From positions 1 through 64,000 of the forward strand of contig DLJZ01000015.1 of assembly GCA_002478865.1 (NCBI GenBank): 64,000 nucleotides of DNA, read 5' to 3'. Under the pieces are notes generated by a model, which made no database searches, was not told the DNA's origin, and saw only the letters and a program-made list of their open reading frames with translations. Source of the stretch: Hungatella sp. UBA7603 (GTDB lineage: Bacteria > Bacillota > Clostridia > Lachnospirales > Lachnospiraceae). The number at the start of each line of letters is the position of its first letter. Position 1 is the stretch's first letter. The position numbers and the translations under genes are program-made. Shown here piece after piece: positions 34,841-43,539 of the stretch.

Positions 34841-34900
34841 TTAAAGTGTTAAACTTTAAAGTATAAAAGCGTTGACAACGAGGATATCATCAGATACAAT
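34841..34900 (+). promoter_or_regulatory. Promoter of the aro operon, with an upstream dyad
   Basis: TTGACA (34872) and TACAAT (34895) are 17 nt apart, ~38 nt before aroF. Directly upstream, TTAAAGT-GTTAA-ACTTTAA (34841-34859) is a perfect 7-bp dyad that could bind a regulator. Confidence 0.65.
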
Positions 34901-34937
34901 GGGGATTAAATATTTGAAAAAAGGGAGAACATAGATT

Positions 34938-35954
34938 ATGATAATCATTATGAAGCCTAACGCTTCCGAGGAAGCTGTACTTAAAATCAAACAAATCATT
35001 GAGGATAATGGTCTTCAGGCCCACTTATCCAAAGGTACTCAAGTCACCATCGTCGGAGTGGTTGGCGACAAATCAAAGCTCCTTAGCGCAAACATCGAGC
35101 TCATAGAAGGAGTAGATAAAATTGTGTCTGTTACAGAATCTTACAAATTAGTAAATAAAAAGTTCCATCCTGATGACTCCGTTATCACTGTGGGAACTGC
35201 AAAAATTGGCCCGGGACATTTTACCATGATGGCAGGTCCATGCGCCATTGAAAATCACGATATGCTTTTAGAAACTGCTTTCGCTGTCAAAAAAGCTGGC
35301 GCACAGTTTTTAAGAGGTGGAGCTTACAAGCCAAGAACTTCTCCTTACGCATTCCAAGGCCTTGAAGAAGAAGGTTTAAAATTCATGCAAGAGGCAAGAG
35401 AGGCTACAGGACTTAACATCATTTGTGAAGCAACTAGTTTACGTTCTCTGGAAACTGCGGTAAAATATGTAGATATGGTACAGATTGGCGCCAGGAACAT
35501 GCAGAATTTTGAGCTATTAAAAGAGGCTGGTAAGGCAGGTGTCCCTGTTCTTTTAAAGAGAGGATTATGTGCCACCATCGACGAATGGCTCAATGCGGCT
35601 GAATACATTGCCTCAGAAGGAAATCCTAATATCGTTCTTTGCGAACGCGGCATTCGTACCTATGAGACTGCCACCAGAAACACCTTAGACATCAGTGCGG
35701 TTCCAGTCATCCGTTCTAAGAGCCATTTACCAGTCATCATTGATCCAAGCCACGCAACTGGCGTACGTGCTTACATCGAGCCGATTTCAAAGGCATCACT
35801 GGCAGTTGGAGCCGATGGACTTATTGTAGAAGTACACCCATGTCCAGCCTGTGCATTATCAGACGGTCCTCAGTCCCTGACCTTTGAGCAATTCGATCAC
35901 CTGATGGACGAACTTAAGCCTTACGCAGAACTCTCCAGGAGGAATACGAAATGA
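34938..35954 (+). CDS. aroF: DAHP synthase (AroF/AroG type with N-terminal regulatory domain)
   Basis: First step of the shikimate pathway: phosphoenolpyruvate plus erythrose 4-phosphate to DAHP. 338 residues: an N-terminal ferredoxin-like/ACT-like domain (1-70, IIIMKPNASEEAVLKIKQII), then the type I beta TIM barrel with MMAGPCAIEN (~96), LRGGAYKPRTSPYAFQG (~123), KRGLCATIDEWLNAAEYI and DPSHATG near 275. The N-terminal domain is the kind used for feedback control by Tyr or Phe. AAAGGGAG precedes the ATG; it overlaps tyrA by ATGA. Confidence 0.96.
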   Translation: MIIIMKPNASEEAVLKIKQIIEDNGLQAHLSKGTQVTIVGVVGDKSKLLSANIELIEGVDKIVSVTESYKLVNKKFHPDDSVITVGTAKIGPGHFTMMAGPCAIENHDMLLETAFAVKKAGAQFLRGGAYKPRTSPYAFQGLEEEGLKFMQEAREATGLNIICEATSLRSLETAVKYVDMVQIGARNMQNFELLKEAGKAGVPVLLKRGLCATIDEWLNAAEYIASEGNPNIVLCERGIRTYETATRNTLDISAVPVIRSKSHLPVIIDPSHATGVRAYIEPISKASLAVGADGLIVEVHPCPACALSDGPQSLTFEQFDHLMDELKPYAELSRRNTK

Positions 35955-37048
35955 GTGAACCTTCCATTGCCTTTATCGGGCTTGGTTTGATTGGCGGCTC
36001 CATTGCCAAAGGAATCAAGCGTGAACACCCCAAATCCAAAATCATGGCTTACATGCGCTCCAAATCCAAGCTATTAAAGGCTCAGGAGGAAGGAATTGTT
36101 GATGTGGTCCTAGACGGAATCGGGGAAGAATTAAAAGAATGTGATTTAATATTTCTTTGTGCTCCTGTGGAATACAATGCGAATTACTTAGAACAGATTA
36201 AGCCCTATCTCAAGCCGGGTGCCATTATAACCGATGTAGGCAGTACTAAGACAGATATACACGAAGCAGTAATTCGTGCTGGCCTGGAGCACTGTTTTAT
36301 CGGTGGGCATCCTATGGCTGGCTCTGAAAAAACAGGATATGAAAATTCCTCTGTGCATCTTCTTGAAAATGCTTATTATATCATCACTCCTACTGCCCTT
36401 TCCTCTGAGGATCAGGTAAACCATATGGTTGATATAGGAAAATCAATCGGTTCCATTCCACTTGTAATGGATTACAAGGAACACGACTTCGTTACTGCTG
36501 CCATCAGTCATCTACCACATATTGTAGCTTCTAGTATGGTAAACCTGGTAAAGGATTCTGACAACAATCAGGAGTTGATGAGAAGGCTCTCTGCCGGTGG
36601 ATTTAAGGATATAACCCGAATTGCCTCCTCCTCACCAGAGATGTGGGAGCAAATCTGCATGACCAACAGCAATAACCTTTCTCTCATTTTAAAGCGCTAC
36701 ATTGACTCCTTAAACGATATCCTTAAGGTGATTGAGGCGAAGGACAATCAATATATCTACCAGTTATTTGAGACATCCAGAGATTACAGGAATTCTTTTT
36801 CAGAAAAAGCAACCGGTCCTATTGAGTCGGATTATTTCTTTACGGTAAACATGGCAGATGAAGTAGGAGCAATCTCCACCTTGGCGGTTATTCTTGCATC
36901 GAAGGGCATCAGCATAAGTAATATAGGTATTAATCATAACAGAGAACATGGAGAAGGCACTTTAAGGATCGCATTTTACGATAAAGAAGCTATGGACAAC
37001 GCCTGGAAACAGTTGGAAAAATATCATTATGACTTAATACCGAACTAA
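35951..37048 (+). CDS. tyrA: Prephenate dehydrogenase
   Basis: Oxidises prephenate to 4-hydroxyphenylpyruvate, towards tyrosine. 365 residues: an N-terminal Rossmann domain with GLGLIGGSIAKG near residue 8, the HPMAGSEKTGYENS active-site segment near 119, a helical dimerisation domain, and a C-terminal ACT domain (~295-365, FFTVNMADEVGAISTLAVIL) that would sense tyrosine. Start codon overlaps the aroF stop by four bases, so translation is coupled. CGGAGG-like AGGAGG lies in the end of aroF. Confidence 0.95.
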   Translation: MSEPSIAFIGLGLIGGSIAKGIKREHPKSKIMAYMRSKSKLLKAQEEGIVDVVLDGIGEELKECDLIFLCAPVEYNANYLEQIKPYLKPGAIITDVGSTKTDIHEAVIRAGLEHCFIGGHPMAGSEKTGYENSSVHLLENAYYIITPTALSSEDQVNHMVDIGKSIGSIPLVMDYKEHDFVTAAISHLPHIVASSMVNLVKDSDNNQELMRRLSAGGFKDITRIASSSPEMWEQICMTNSNNLSLILKRYIDSLNDILKVIEAKDNQYIYQLFETSRDYRNSFSEKATGPIESDYFFTVNMADEVGAISTLAVILASKGISISNIGINHNREHGEGTLRIAFYDKEAMDNAWKQLEKYHYDLIPN

Positions 37049-37060
37049 GAGAGGTACTTT

Positions 37061-38338
37061 ATGAAATTTACAAAAGCCTCCCCTTTAAAGGGAGAAATCA
37101 CCATCCCAGGGGATAAATCTATATCTCACCGAAGTGTTATGTTTGGTTCCATTGCAAAAGGAACGACTGAAATCAGTCATTTTCTTTCCGGTGCCGACTG
37201 TCTCTCTACCATCTCTTGCTTTCAGAGCATGGGTGTTTCTATTGATATAAAGGGAGACTCCGTTATTGTAGAAGGAAGGGGCCTGCATGGTCTAAAAAAC
37301 CCAGTCGATACTCTTGACTGTGGCAACAGCGGAACTACAACTCGCCTGATTTCAGGCATTTTGGCTGCTCAGGACTTTGACGTCACACTGACCGGTGATG
37401 ATTCCATTCAAAAACGTCCTATGAAGCGAATCATGGAGCCACTAACCCTCATGGGAGCACAGATCACGAGTATAAAGGACAACGGTTGTGCACCTCTTTC
37501 CATCAGTGGTAAAAAGCTTCATGGCATTCACTATACCAGCCAGGTTGCTTCTGCCCAGATTAAATCTTCTATTTTATTAGCTGGCCTATATGCAGAAGGT
37601 GAGACGAGGGTAACCGAGCCATATATATCCAGAAATCATTCAGAAATTATGTTAAAATACTTTGGTGCTGATGTAAAGACAGAAGGAACCACAGCATGCA
37701 TTGCTCCTCCAAAGGAATTATTTGGCAACAAGATCAAGGTTCCTGGAGACATCTCCTCTGCCGCTTTCTTTATCGCAGCAGGGCTTATAATTCCTGGTTC
37801 TGAGATACTCATCCGTAACACGGGTATTAATCCTACCAGAGATGGCATCCTCTCTGTATGTCGTGATATGGGGGCTAATATCACCCTTTTAAACGAAAAC
37901 ACGGATTCCGGGGAACCAACGGCAGATATTCTAGTCAAATACTCCTCTCTCCACGGCACCACCATTGAAGGAAGTATCATTCCTAGACTTATTGATGAAC
38001 TTCCTATGATTGCTGCCATGGCTTGCTTTGCAGAAGGGGAAACTATAATCAAGGATGCAGCTGAATTAAAAGTGAAAGAATCCAATCGAATTGAAGTTAT
38101 GGTTCAAAACTTAACAGCTATGGGAGCCGATGTTACAGAAACTGAGGATGGAATGATTATTCGTGGCGGAAGACCCCTCCACGGTGTTGTCATTGACAGC
38201 AAGTTAGACCACCGAATCGCCATGACCTTTGCAGTTACCGGTTTGTGCGCAGATGGTGAAACAGAAATTCTTGGAGCAGACTGCGTAAATATTTCATATC
38301 CAGGCTTTTATAAAGATCTGGAAAAGCTGGGACATTGA
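37061..38338 (+). CDS. aroA: EPSP synthase (3-phosphoshikimate 1-carboxyvinyltransferase)
   Basis: Adds enolpyruvate to shikimate 3-phosphate. 425 residues with the class marks: PGDKSISHRSVMFGSIAKG at ~17, LDCGNSGTTTRL near 88, KRPMKRIMEPL near 121, and DELPMIAAMACFAEG near 310. The inverted-repeat fold of two domains fits the length. GAGAGGT precedes the ATG, 12 bp after tyrA. Third gene of the aroF-tyrA-aroA unit; the other shikimate genes are not in the window. Confidence 0.97.
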   Translation: MKFTKASPLKGEITIPGDKSISHRSVMFGSIAKGTTEISHFLSGADCLSTISCFQSMGVSIDIKGDSVIVEGRGLHGLKNPVDTLDCGNSGTTTRLISGILAAQDFDVTLTGDDSIQKRPMKRIMEPLTLMGAQITSIKDNGCAPLSISGKKLHGIHYTSQVASAQIKSSILLAGLYAEGETRVTEPYISRNHSEIMLKYFGADVKTEGTTACIAPPKELFGNKIKVPGDISSAAFFIAAGLIIPGSEILIRNTGINPTRDGILSVCRDMGANITLLNENTDSGEPTADILVKYSSLHGTTIEGSIIPRLIDELPMIAAMACFAEGETIIKDAAELKVKESNRIEVMVQNLTAMGADVTETEDGMIIRGGRPLHGVVIDSKLDHRIAMTFAVTGLCADGETEILGADCVNISYPGFYKDLEKLGH

Positions 38339-38399
38339 GTCCAAAGACAACAATTTATCGATGGTAATGATATCTCTCAACTTTATGGGATTACGTGAA

Positions 38400-38453
38400 A
38401 ACACGCCTTGTCTTCATACGGCTTTGTAAGCCACCAAGACAAGGCGTGTTTTT
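38400..38453 (+). terminator. Terminator of the aro operon
   Basis: AACACGCCTTGTCTT pairs with AAGACAAGGCGTGTT (15 bp), with an inner GGCTT/AAGCC hairpin and a T-run. Confidence 0.88.
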
Positions 38454-38504
38454 GTATTTCATTTCTATATTTAATTATTAGAAAGCAAACTCTTTTTAAA
38501 TCAA

Positions 38505-39017
38505 TCAAATCACTTCGATGTGACATATCTTCATGGCATTTAGCGCATTATCATGGCTTTCCGGGGTAACTCCGGCGCAGCAGGAGGAATCCACCCGAAG
38601 AGGAATCTCCGGTTCAAATGCCTTTAAAAGTAGGGCATTTGAAATCACACAGATATCCGTGCATAGACCAATAAGCTCGATAGAATCATATCCTTTGTCT
38701 TTGATAAATTCACCCAACGCTTCACTGCCAAATGTGTTTTTTTCAAATCGTTTTCCTTTATAATTCTTAAGTGAGTCGTGAAGCTCCCAGCCATTACTTC
38801 CCCGTACACAGTGTAAAACCGGAAGGTTTTTCCCTTCTTGAGTCTCCATGTAGTTTTCTTCGTGAGTGTCCAGCGTAAAAACCACCTCGTCATCCGACGC
38901 CATATATTCATCTATTTTCTTCTTTACTTTTGGAACTATGTTTAAAGCTTCTAAGGTTCCAAGGGAACCGTCGATAAAATCATTTTGCATATCCACAACA
39001 ACCAGTAATCTTTTCAT
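38505..39017 (-). CDS. Isochorismatase-family cysteine hydrolase (nicotinamidase-like)
   Basis: 170 residues. Catalytic triad: Asp9 (LVVVDMQNDF), Lys93 (RFEKNTFGS) and Cys123 (GLCTDICV); a metal site like that of nicotinamidases is suggested by Asp50 and His52 in TLDTHEENY. Nicotinamidase (NAD salvage) is the best guess; other amidases of the family cannot be excluded. Monocistronic, between the aro operon and the trp uptake operon. Confidence 0.85.
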   Translation of the reverse strand: MKRLLVVVDMQNDFIDGSLGTLEALNIVPKVKKKIDEYMASDDEVVFTLDTHEENYMETQEGKNLPVLHCVRGSNGWELHDSLKNYKGKRFEKNTFGSEALGEFIKDKGYDSIELIGLCTDICVISNALLLKAFEPEIPLRVDSSCCAGVTPESHDNALNAMKICHIEVI

Positions 39018-39175
39018 AAGTAAAAACCTCCAGTCATATTTTGATTTATTTTTCTAATCATGCAAACAATCCATGGTATGTGCGTATATTATAACAAATT
39101 ACTTATGTAATATGCAAGTCTTCTAGGTGCTTCCAAGAATGGAAATATACTTATAGACGATTTTTCAAATACATA

Positions 39176-39204
39176 TTGACAAAATGACTTTAACGCATTA
39201 AGAT
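39176..39204 (+). promoter_or_regulatory. Promoter of the trpXYZ operon
   Basis: TTGACA and TAAGAT are 17 nt apart, directly before the T-box leader. Confidence 0.65.
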
Positions 39205-39214
39205 AGTGACTAAT

Positions 39215-39492
39215 AAAACAAACCGTTGAAAAAGAGAAGTAAGCTTTACCTGCAATATTTCAGAGAGCCGCCGGTGGTGTGAGTGCGGTATAGAGCGGAT
39301 AGCCGAATGGACTTTTGAGGGCAGCCTTGAACCTAGTATTTTGTAGGGGCTGACGGATTCCACAACCGTTATTACCAGTGGCATATATGTCAGTATATGA
39401 TAAGTGGACTTTTTAAAGTCAAATTGAGTGGCACCGCGGATTGTATAATTCGTCTCAAGTACGTTTATTTTACGTACTTGAGACTTTTTTTG
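39215..39492 (+). promoter_or_regulatory. T-box leader, tryptophan specific
   Basis: In order: stem I with AGAGAGCCGCCGGTGGTG, the specifier region GAA-TGG-ACTTTTGAG with TGG (Trp) at 39308-39310, the T-box AGTGGCACCGCGG at 39428-39440, and a terminator GTCTCAAGTACGT/ACGTACTTGAGAC with seven T. When tRNA-Trp is uncharged, transcription continues into the transporter genes. Confidence 0.94.
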
Positions 39493-39554
39493 TTTCACGA
39501 TATTTAATCATCAATCAACCAATGAACGAAAATCAATGAAGGAGGACATATTTT

Positions 39555-40568
39555 ATGAAAAAATCTGTTAAACTGTTATTAATCTCAGCAATTGCTGCTA
39601 CAGCTCTCTCTGCCTGTTCAAAGGCTCCAGAAAAAGGTGCTGCAGGTTCCAAAGATGCAACTTACACCATAGGTGTGGCTCAATTTGCAGAACACGGATC
39701 ACTGGATAACTGCCGGGAAGGTTTTATTCAAGGTCTCAAAGAAGAAGGCATTGAAGATGGCAAGAATCTTACCATTATGTATGAAAACGCTCAGGCAGAT
39801 GGTGGTACCGCAAGCCAGATTGTAAATAACTTTATTGCTAAGAAAAGTGACCTTATCTGTGCCATTGCAACTCCTATGGCTCAAGCAGCGTACAGCGGCG
39901 CAAAAAAGACAGATATTCCAGTCATCTATACTGCTGTCACAGATCCTGTAGCTGCAGCCCTGGCGAAAGAAGATGGAGGTTCTGTTGGAGAAATCACAGG
40001 AACCAGTGATAAACTACCCGTAGAAAAACAGCTTGAGATGATCCGTAAGATACTCCCTGATGCAAAAACCATTGGAATTCTCTATAGCACAAGTGAAGTT
40101 AACTCAGAAACCACCATTGCAGAATATAAGAAAGCCGCTCCAAATTATGGCTTTGAAATCGTAGAAGGACCAATCTCTGCTTCTGCTGATATTCCTCTTG
40201 CAACCGACAACCTTTTAGGAAAAGTGGACTGTTTAAATAACTTAACTGATAATACGGTTGTCAGCTCTCTTCCACTTATTATAGATAAAGCTGGCAAGAA
40301 AAACATACCAGTATTTGGAAGTGAAATCGAGCAGGTTAAAATCGGCTGTATCGCCGCTATGGGACTTGATTATGTAGATTTAGGCAAGCAGACTGGCAAA
40401 ATGGCCGCTAAGGTTTTAAAAGGCGAGGCAAAAGCAAGTGAGATAAAGTATGAAGTTATCAAAGATGCAGCATTCTATGGTAATACAAAGGTAGCTGAAA
40501 ATCTTGGAATTACCTTACCAACCGAACTTACAGATTCTGCCGCTGAGCTTTTTAAAGAAATCAAATAA
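39555..40568 (+). CDS. trpX: Tryptophan ABC transporter, substrate-binding lipoprotein
   Basis: 337 residues. Lipoprotein signal with lipobox LSAC at ~18-21. The mature part belongs to the ABC_sub_bind family: TIGVAQFAEHGSLDN, LICAIATPMAQAAYSG, VIYTAVTDPVAAALA and FGSEIEQVKIGCIAAMGLDY. This family accompanies the TrpXYZ systems, and the Trp-specific T-box upstream settles the substrate by regulation. Binds tryptophan outside the membrane. AAGGAGG precedes the ATG. Confidence 0.9.
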   Translation: MKKSVKLLLISAIAATALSACSKAPEKGAAGSKDATYTIGVAQFAEHGSLDNCREGFIQGLKEEGIEDGKNLTIMYENAQADGGTASQIVNNFIAKKSDLICAIATPMAQAAYSGAKKTDIPVIYTAVTDPVAAALAKEDGGSVGEITGTSDKLPVEKQLEMIRKILPDAKTIGILYSTSEVNSETTIAEYKKAAPNYGFEIVEGPISASADIPLATDNLLGKVDCLNNLTDNTVVSSLPLIIDKAGKKNIPVFGSEIEQVKIGCIAAMGLDYVDLGKQTGKMAAKVLKGEAKASEIKYEVIKDAAFYGNTKVAENLGITLPTELTDSAAELFKEIK

Positions 40569-40608
40569 TACAAAGATTATATAGAAACATATTGGAGGAA
40601 GTCATATC

Positions 40609-41493
40609 ATGTCAATTATACTTGGCGTTATTGAAGAAGGCCTGGTTTATGCCATCATGGCACTGGGCGTTTACATTACCTATAAGATCCTAGATTTTCC
40701 GGATCTGTCTGTGGATGGTACCTTTCCACTGGGAGGCGCAATCACCGCAGTTTTAGTTTTAGCTGGAGTTAACCCTCTCCTCGCTTTGTTCCTCGCTTTT
40801 ATTGCAGGCGCTTTGGCTGGGTGCATTACAGGTATTATCCACGTAAAATTAAAGGTAAGAGATCTTTTGTCGGGTATTATTGTCATGACTGCACTTTACT
40901 CCGTTAACTTAAGACTTGTGGGGAAGTCCAATGTCGCGTTTTTTAATAGTGACTCAATTTTCTCAAATCCTCTTATTAACAAGATCATGCCTCAGGGACT
41001 TTCTGAAGTAAGTGTAATTGTCATATTGGTAGTTATTGTGCTGATTGCTAAAATACTACTTGATTTATTTTTAAAGACCAGATCCGGCTATCTTTTAAGA
41101 GCTGTAGGGGATAACGAGACACTTGTCACCTCACTTGCCAAGGACAAAGGAACGGTTAAAATTCTGGGCCTTTCCATTGCAAATGGTCTTGCTGCCCTAG
41201 CTGGATCGGTTTACTGTCAGCAAAAAGGTTTCTTTGACATCAGTATGGGAACCGGTACTATTGTAATTGGTCTTGCCAACGTTATCATTGGAACGAAGCT
41301 ACTAAAACGATTCGGTGCCATAAAAGCAACGACTGCTGTAATCGTTGGTTCCATTGTCTACAAGGCCTGTGTATCACTTGCAATCTTCTTTGGTATGGAG
41401 GCTTCTGACTTAAGGATTATTACCTCCGCTCTATTTTTAGGCATTCTGGTAATAAGCAACGGAAGAGAAAAGAAGGTGAAAAATCATGCTTGA
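40609..41493 (+). CDS. trpY: Tryptophan ABC transporter, permease
   Basis: 294 residues, eight or more membrane helices, branched-chain amino-acid permease fold (FPDLSVDGTFPLGGAITAVL near residue 30, and the coupling loop RSGYLLRAVGDNETLVTSLAKDKG near 160). Overlaps trpZ by 8 bp. GGAGG lies before the ATG. Carries the substrate handed over by TrpX. Confidence 0.9.
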   Translation: MSIILGVIEEGLVYAIMALGVYITYKILDFPDLSVDGTFPLGGAITAVLVLAGVNPLLALFLAFIAGALAGCITGIIHVKLKVRDLLSGIIVMTALYSVNLRLVGKSNVAFFNSDSIFSNPLINKIMPQGLSEVSVIVILVVIVLIAKILLDLFLKTRSGYLLRAVGDNETLVTSLAKDKGTVKILGLSIANGLAALAGSVYCQQKGFFDISMGTGTIVIGLANVIIGTKLLKRFGAIKATTAVIVGSIVYKACVSLAIFFGMEASDLRIITSALFLGILVISNGREKKVKNHA

Positions 41494-42259
41494 ACTTCGT
41501 AACATCAATAAATATTACAATCATGGAACAGTCAATGAGATGTGCCTGTTTGAGAACTTTAAGCTGACCATAGAAGATCAGCAATTTGTATCTGTCGTAG
41601 GAAGTAATGGTTCCGGAAAGACCTCTCTTTTAAACATCATCTGTGGCAGCATTCCTTTAGACAGCGGTTCCATTCAAATTAACGGCACAGATATCAGCAA
41701 CATGCCAGAACATAAACGCCTTCGCCGTATTGGCAGAGTTTATCAGAATCCTTCGGTAGGGACTTGTCCTAATATGACCATTCTTGAAAATATGGCAATT
41801 GCAGATACCAAAGGTAAACCTTTTAACCTGCTTCCTGGTACCAACAAAAGCCGCATTGATTTTTACAGGGATCAGCTTCGCTCTCTAGGTCTTGGCCTTG
41901 AAGATAAGATGCATGTAAAGGTAGGTGTATTATCGGGAGGACAACGACAGGCCATGGCTCTTCTCATGTCAACCATGACACCGATTGAGTTTTTAATCCT
42001 TGATGAACATACTGCCGCATTGGATCCTAAAACTGCAGAAATCATCATGCAGCTGACAGATCAGATTGTAAAAGAAAAACAACTGACCACCATCATGGTA
42101 ACCCATAACCTACGCTATGCGGTGGAATATGGAAACCGTCTTTTGATGATGCATCAGGGCAATGCAGTCATCGATAAGGCCAATGAAGAGAAAAGCAGCT
42201 TAAACATAGAATATATTTTAGAAAAGTTCAATGAAATCAGCATTGAATGTGGAAATTAA
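41486..42259 (+). CDS. trpZ: Tryptophan ABC transporter, ATP-binding protein
   Basis: 257 residues. Walker A GSNGSGKTSL near residue 39, signature LSGGQRQAMALL near 150, Walker B FLILDEHTAALDP near 172 and the switch His in TMVTHNLRYA. Last gene of the operon, followed by a long terminator structure. Confidence 0.93.
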   Translation: MLELRNINKYYNHGTVNEMCLFENFKLTIEDQQFVSVVGSNGSGKTSLLNIICGSIPLDSGSIQINGTDISNMPEHKRLRRIGRVYQNPSVGTCPNMTILENMAIADTKGKPFNLLPGTNKSRIDFYRDQLRSLGLGLEDKMHVKVGVLSGGQRQAMALLMSTMTPIEFLILDEHTAALDPKTAEIIMQLTDQIVKEKQLTTIMVTHNLRYAVEYGNRLLMMHQGNAVIDKANEEKSSLNIEYILEKFNEISIECGN

Positions 42260-42272
42260 TAAAAAACGATAC

Positions 42273-42363
42273 AAAAATACGCCTTAATCTGGCTTACTCA
42301 GCCGCTTGGTGTGCTCCTGTCCATAAGACAGTGATCACGCCAATGATTAAGACGTATTTTTTA
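42273..42363 (+). terminator. Terminator of trpXYZ
   Basis: AAAATACGCCTTAATC pairs with GATTAAGACGTATTTT (one mismatch) across ~52 nt, which contain a second hairpin (CTGTC/GACAG). A T-run follows. Confidence 0.7.
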
Positions 42364-42394
42364 ATTCCAGTTTATAATTGTAATGCAGTACTTC

Positions 42395-43420
42395 TTATCT
42401 ACTCATCTCACTTTGAGGGCCTTTATCATTATGTTCCCGGATTACCGTATTAACCTCACTTAAATCTGAGGTTGGTAAATCTCCAGGAATGGTATTCTTT
42501 AAGGCTGCAGTGGCATTACCGTACTGAACTGCTTTCATGCAGTCACCACCGCTGCTTAAGAGACCATAAAGCGCTCCCGCAATATAGGCATCTCCGCTTC
42601 CGATTCGATCTACCACATCAATGTTGTGATATGGGTCTTCTTCGTAATATTCTCCTCTGGAGCCATCGTATATAACCGATCCAAAGGTATGGCTTTTGGG
42701 GCTATGTACGATTCTTTGAGTGGAGGCTACAATGGAAATTGGATATTCTTCTGTAAAGCTCTTCATCATCTCTTTGACAGTTCCCTCTTTTTTAAAGGTC
42801 AGTCTAGCTGTATCTTCGGAGCAGAAGAAAATATCTACATAAGGAAGAATCTGCTCGATGCATTCCTTCGCCTCTTCCCCTGTCCATAAATTGCCACGGA
42901 AATTCACATCAAAGGATATAATCGTTCCAGATGCCTTAAATTTTCGAATCATATCTATGGCAGTCTTTCTGGTATTTTCACATAGGGCAAGAGTTATGCC
43001 TGTTGTATGAAAGCAAGTAGTTGCTTTGTACATATCATCTGGAAAAGAATCTTCATTAATGTAGACAAAGGAACTGTTCTTTCTATCATAAACAACCTTA
43101 GGTTTTCTTGGATATGCACCATACTCATAGTAATAAAGTCCCAGTCTTGCATTGGAGCTCTCATCATAAACAAAATAATCATCGCTAATTCCATAGGAAC
43201 GAACTTTATTCTTTGCAAATTTACCCATATCGTGAGCTGGAAGTTGGGTAACCAAACCGGTATGAAGTCCTAAAAGAGCGGCTCCTACTGCAACGTTTAA
43301 CTCCGCTCCCCCAACCTGTTTTTGAAAGGAATCGCCTCTGACAAGTCTCTCCACACCTGCCGGAGACAGACGCAAAAGCAGTTCACCAAGGGTTAATAAA
43401 TCAAATGGTCTGTCGCTCAT
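42395..43420 (-). CDS. PfkB-family sugar kinase, KdgK-like paralogue
   Basis: 341 residues. Ribokinase fold with GELLLRLSP near the start, GGAELNVAVGAALLG near 33 and the catalytic DRIGSGDAYIAGALYG near 270 (anion hole and base Asp). It resembles KDG kinase from the same locus but is clearly diverged, so it may act on another keto-acid or sugar. ATG at 43420 with GGAGG; the frame is open 13 codons further. Preceded by an intrinsic terminator within 25 bp, so it is expressed by read-through from kdgK at best. Confidence 0.82.
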   Translation of the reverse strand: MSDRPFDLLTLGELLLRLSPAGVERLVRGDSFQKQVGGAELNVAVGAALLGLHTGLVTQLPAHDMGKFAKNKVRSYGISDDYFVYDESSNARLGLYYYEYGAYPRKPKVVYDRKNSSFVYINEDSFPDDMYKATTCFHTTGITLALCENTRKTAIDMIRKFKASGTIISFDVNFRGNLWTGEEAKECIEQILPYVDIFFCSEDTARLTFKKEGTVKEMMKSFTEEYPISIVASTQRIVHSPKSHTFGSVIYDGSRGEYYEEDPYHNIDVVDRIGSGDAYIAGALYGLLSSGGDCMKAVQYGNATAALKNTIPGDLPTSDLSEVNTVIREHNDKGPQSEMSR

Positions 43421-43444
43421 ACTATTATTTCCTCCATAAGTTTT

Positions 43445-43473
43445 AAAAAAGGGGATCATTCTACATGACCCCC
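43445..43473 (-). terminator. Terminator between kdgK and the second PfkB kinase
   Basis: On the minus strand GGGGGTCAT and ATGATCCCC pair, followed by six T. It lies directly before the ribosome site of the second kinase. Confidence 0.75.
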
Positions 43474-43539
43474 AATGTTTTTATCCCTATTTAAATGGCA
43501 GGATTAAAATTCTCCTGTCTTAAAACAGCCGGTCAGTGA

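Noticed and set aside
39190-39498. 102-codon minus-strand frame
   Set aside because: Covers the tryptophan T-box; the conserved RNA motifs on the plus strand explain the sequence.
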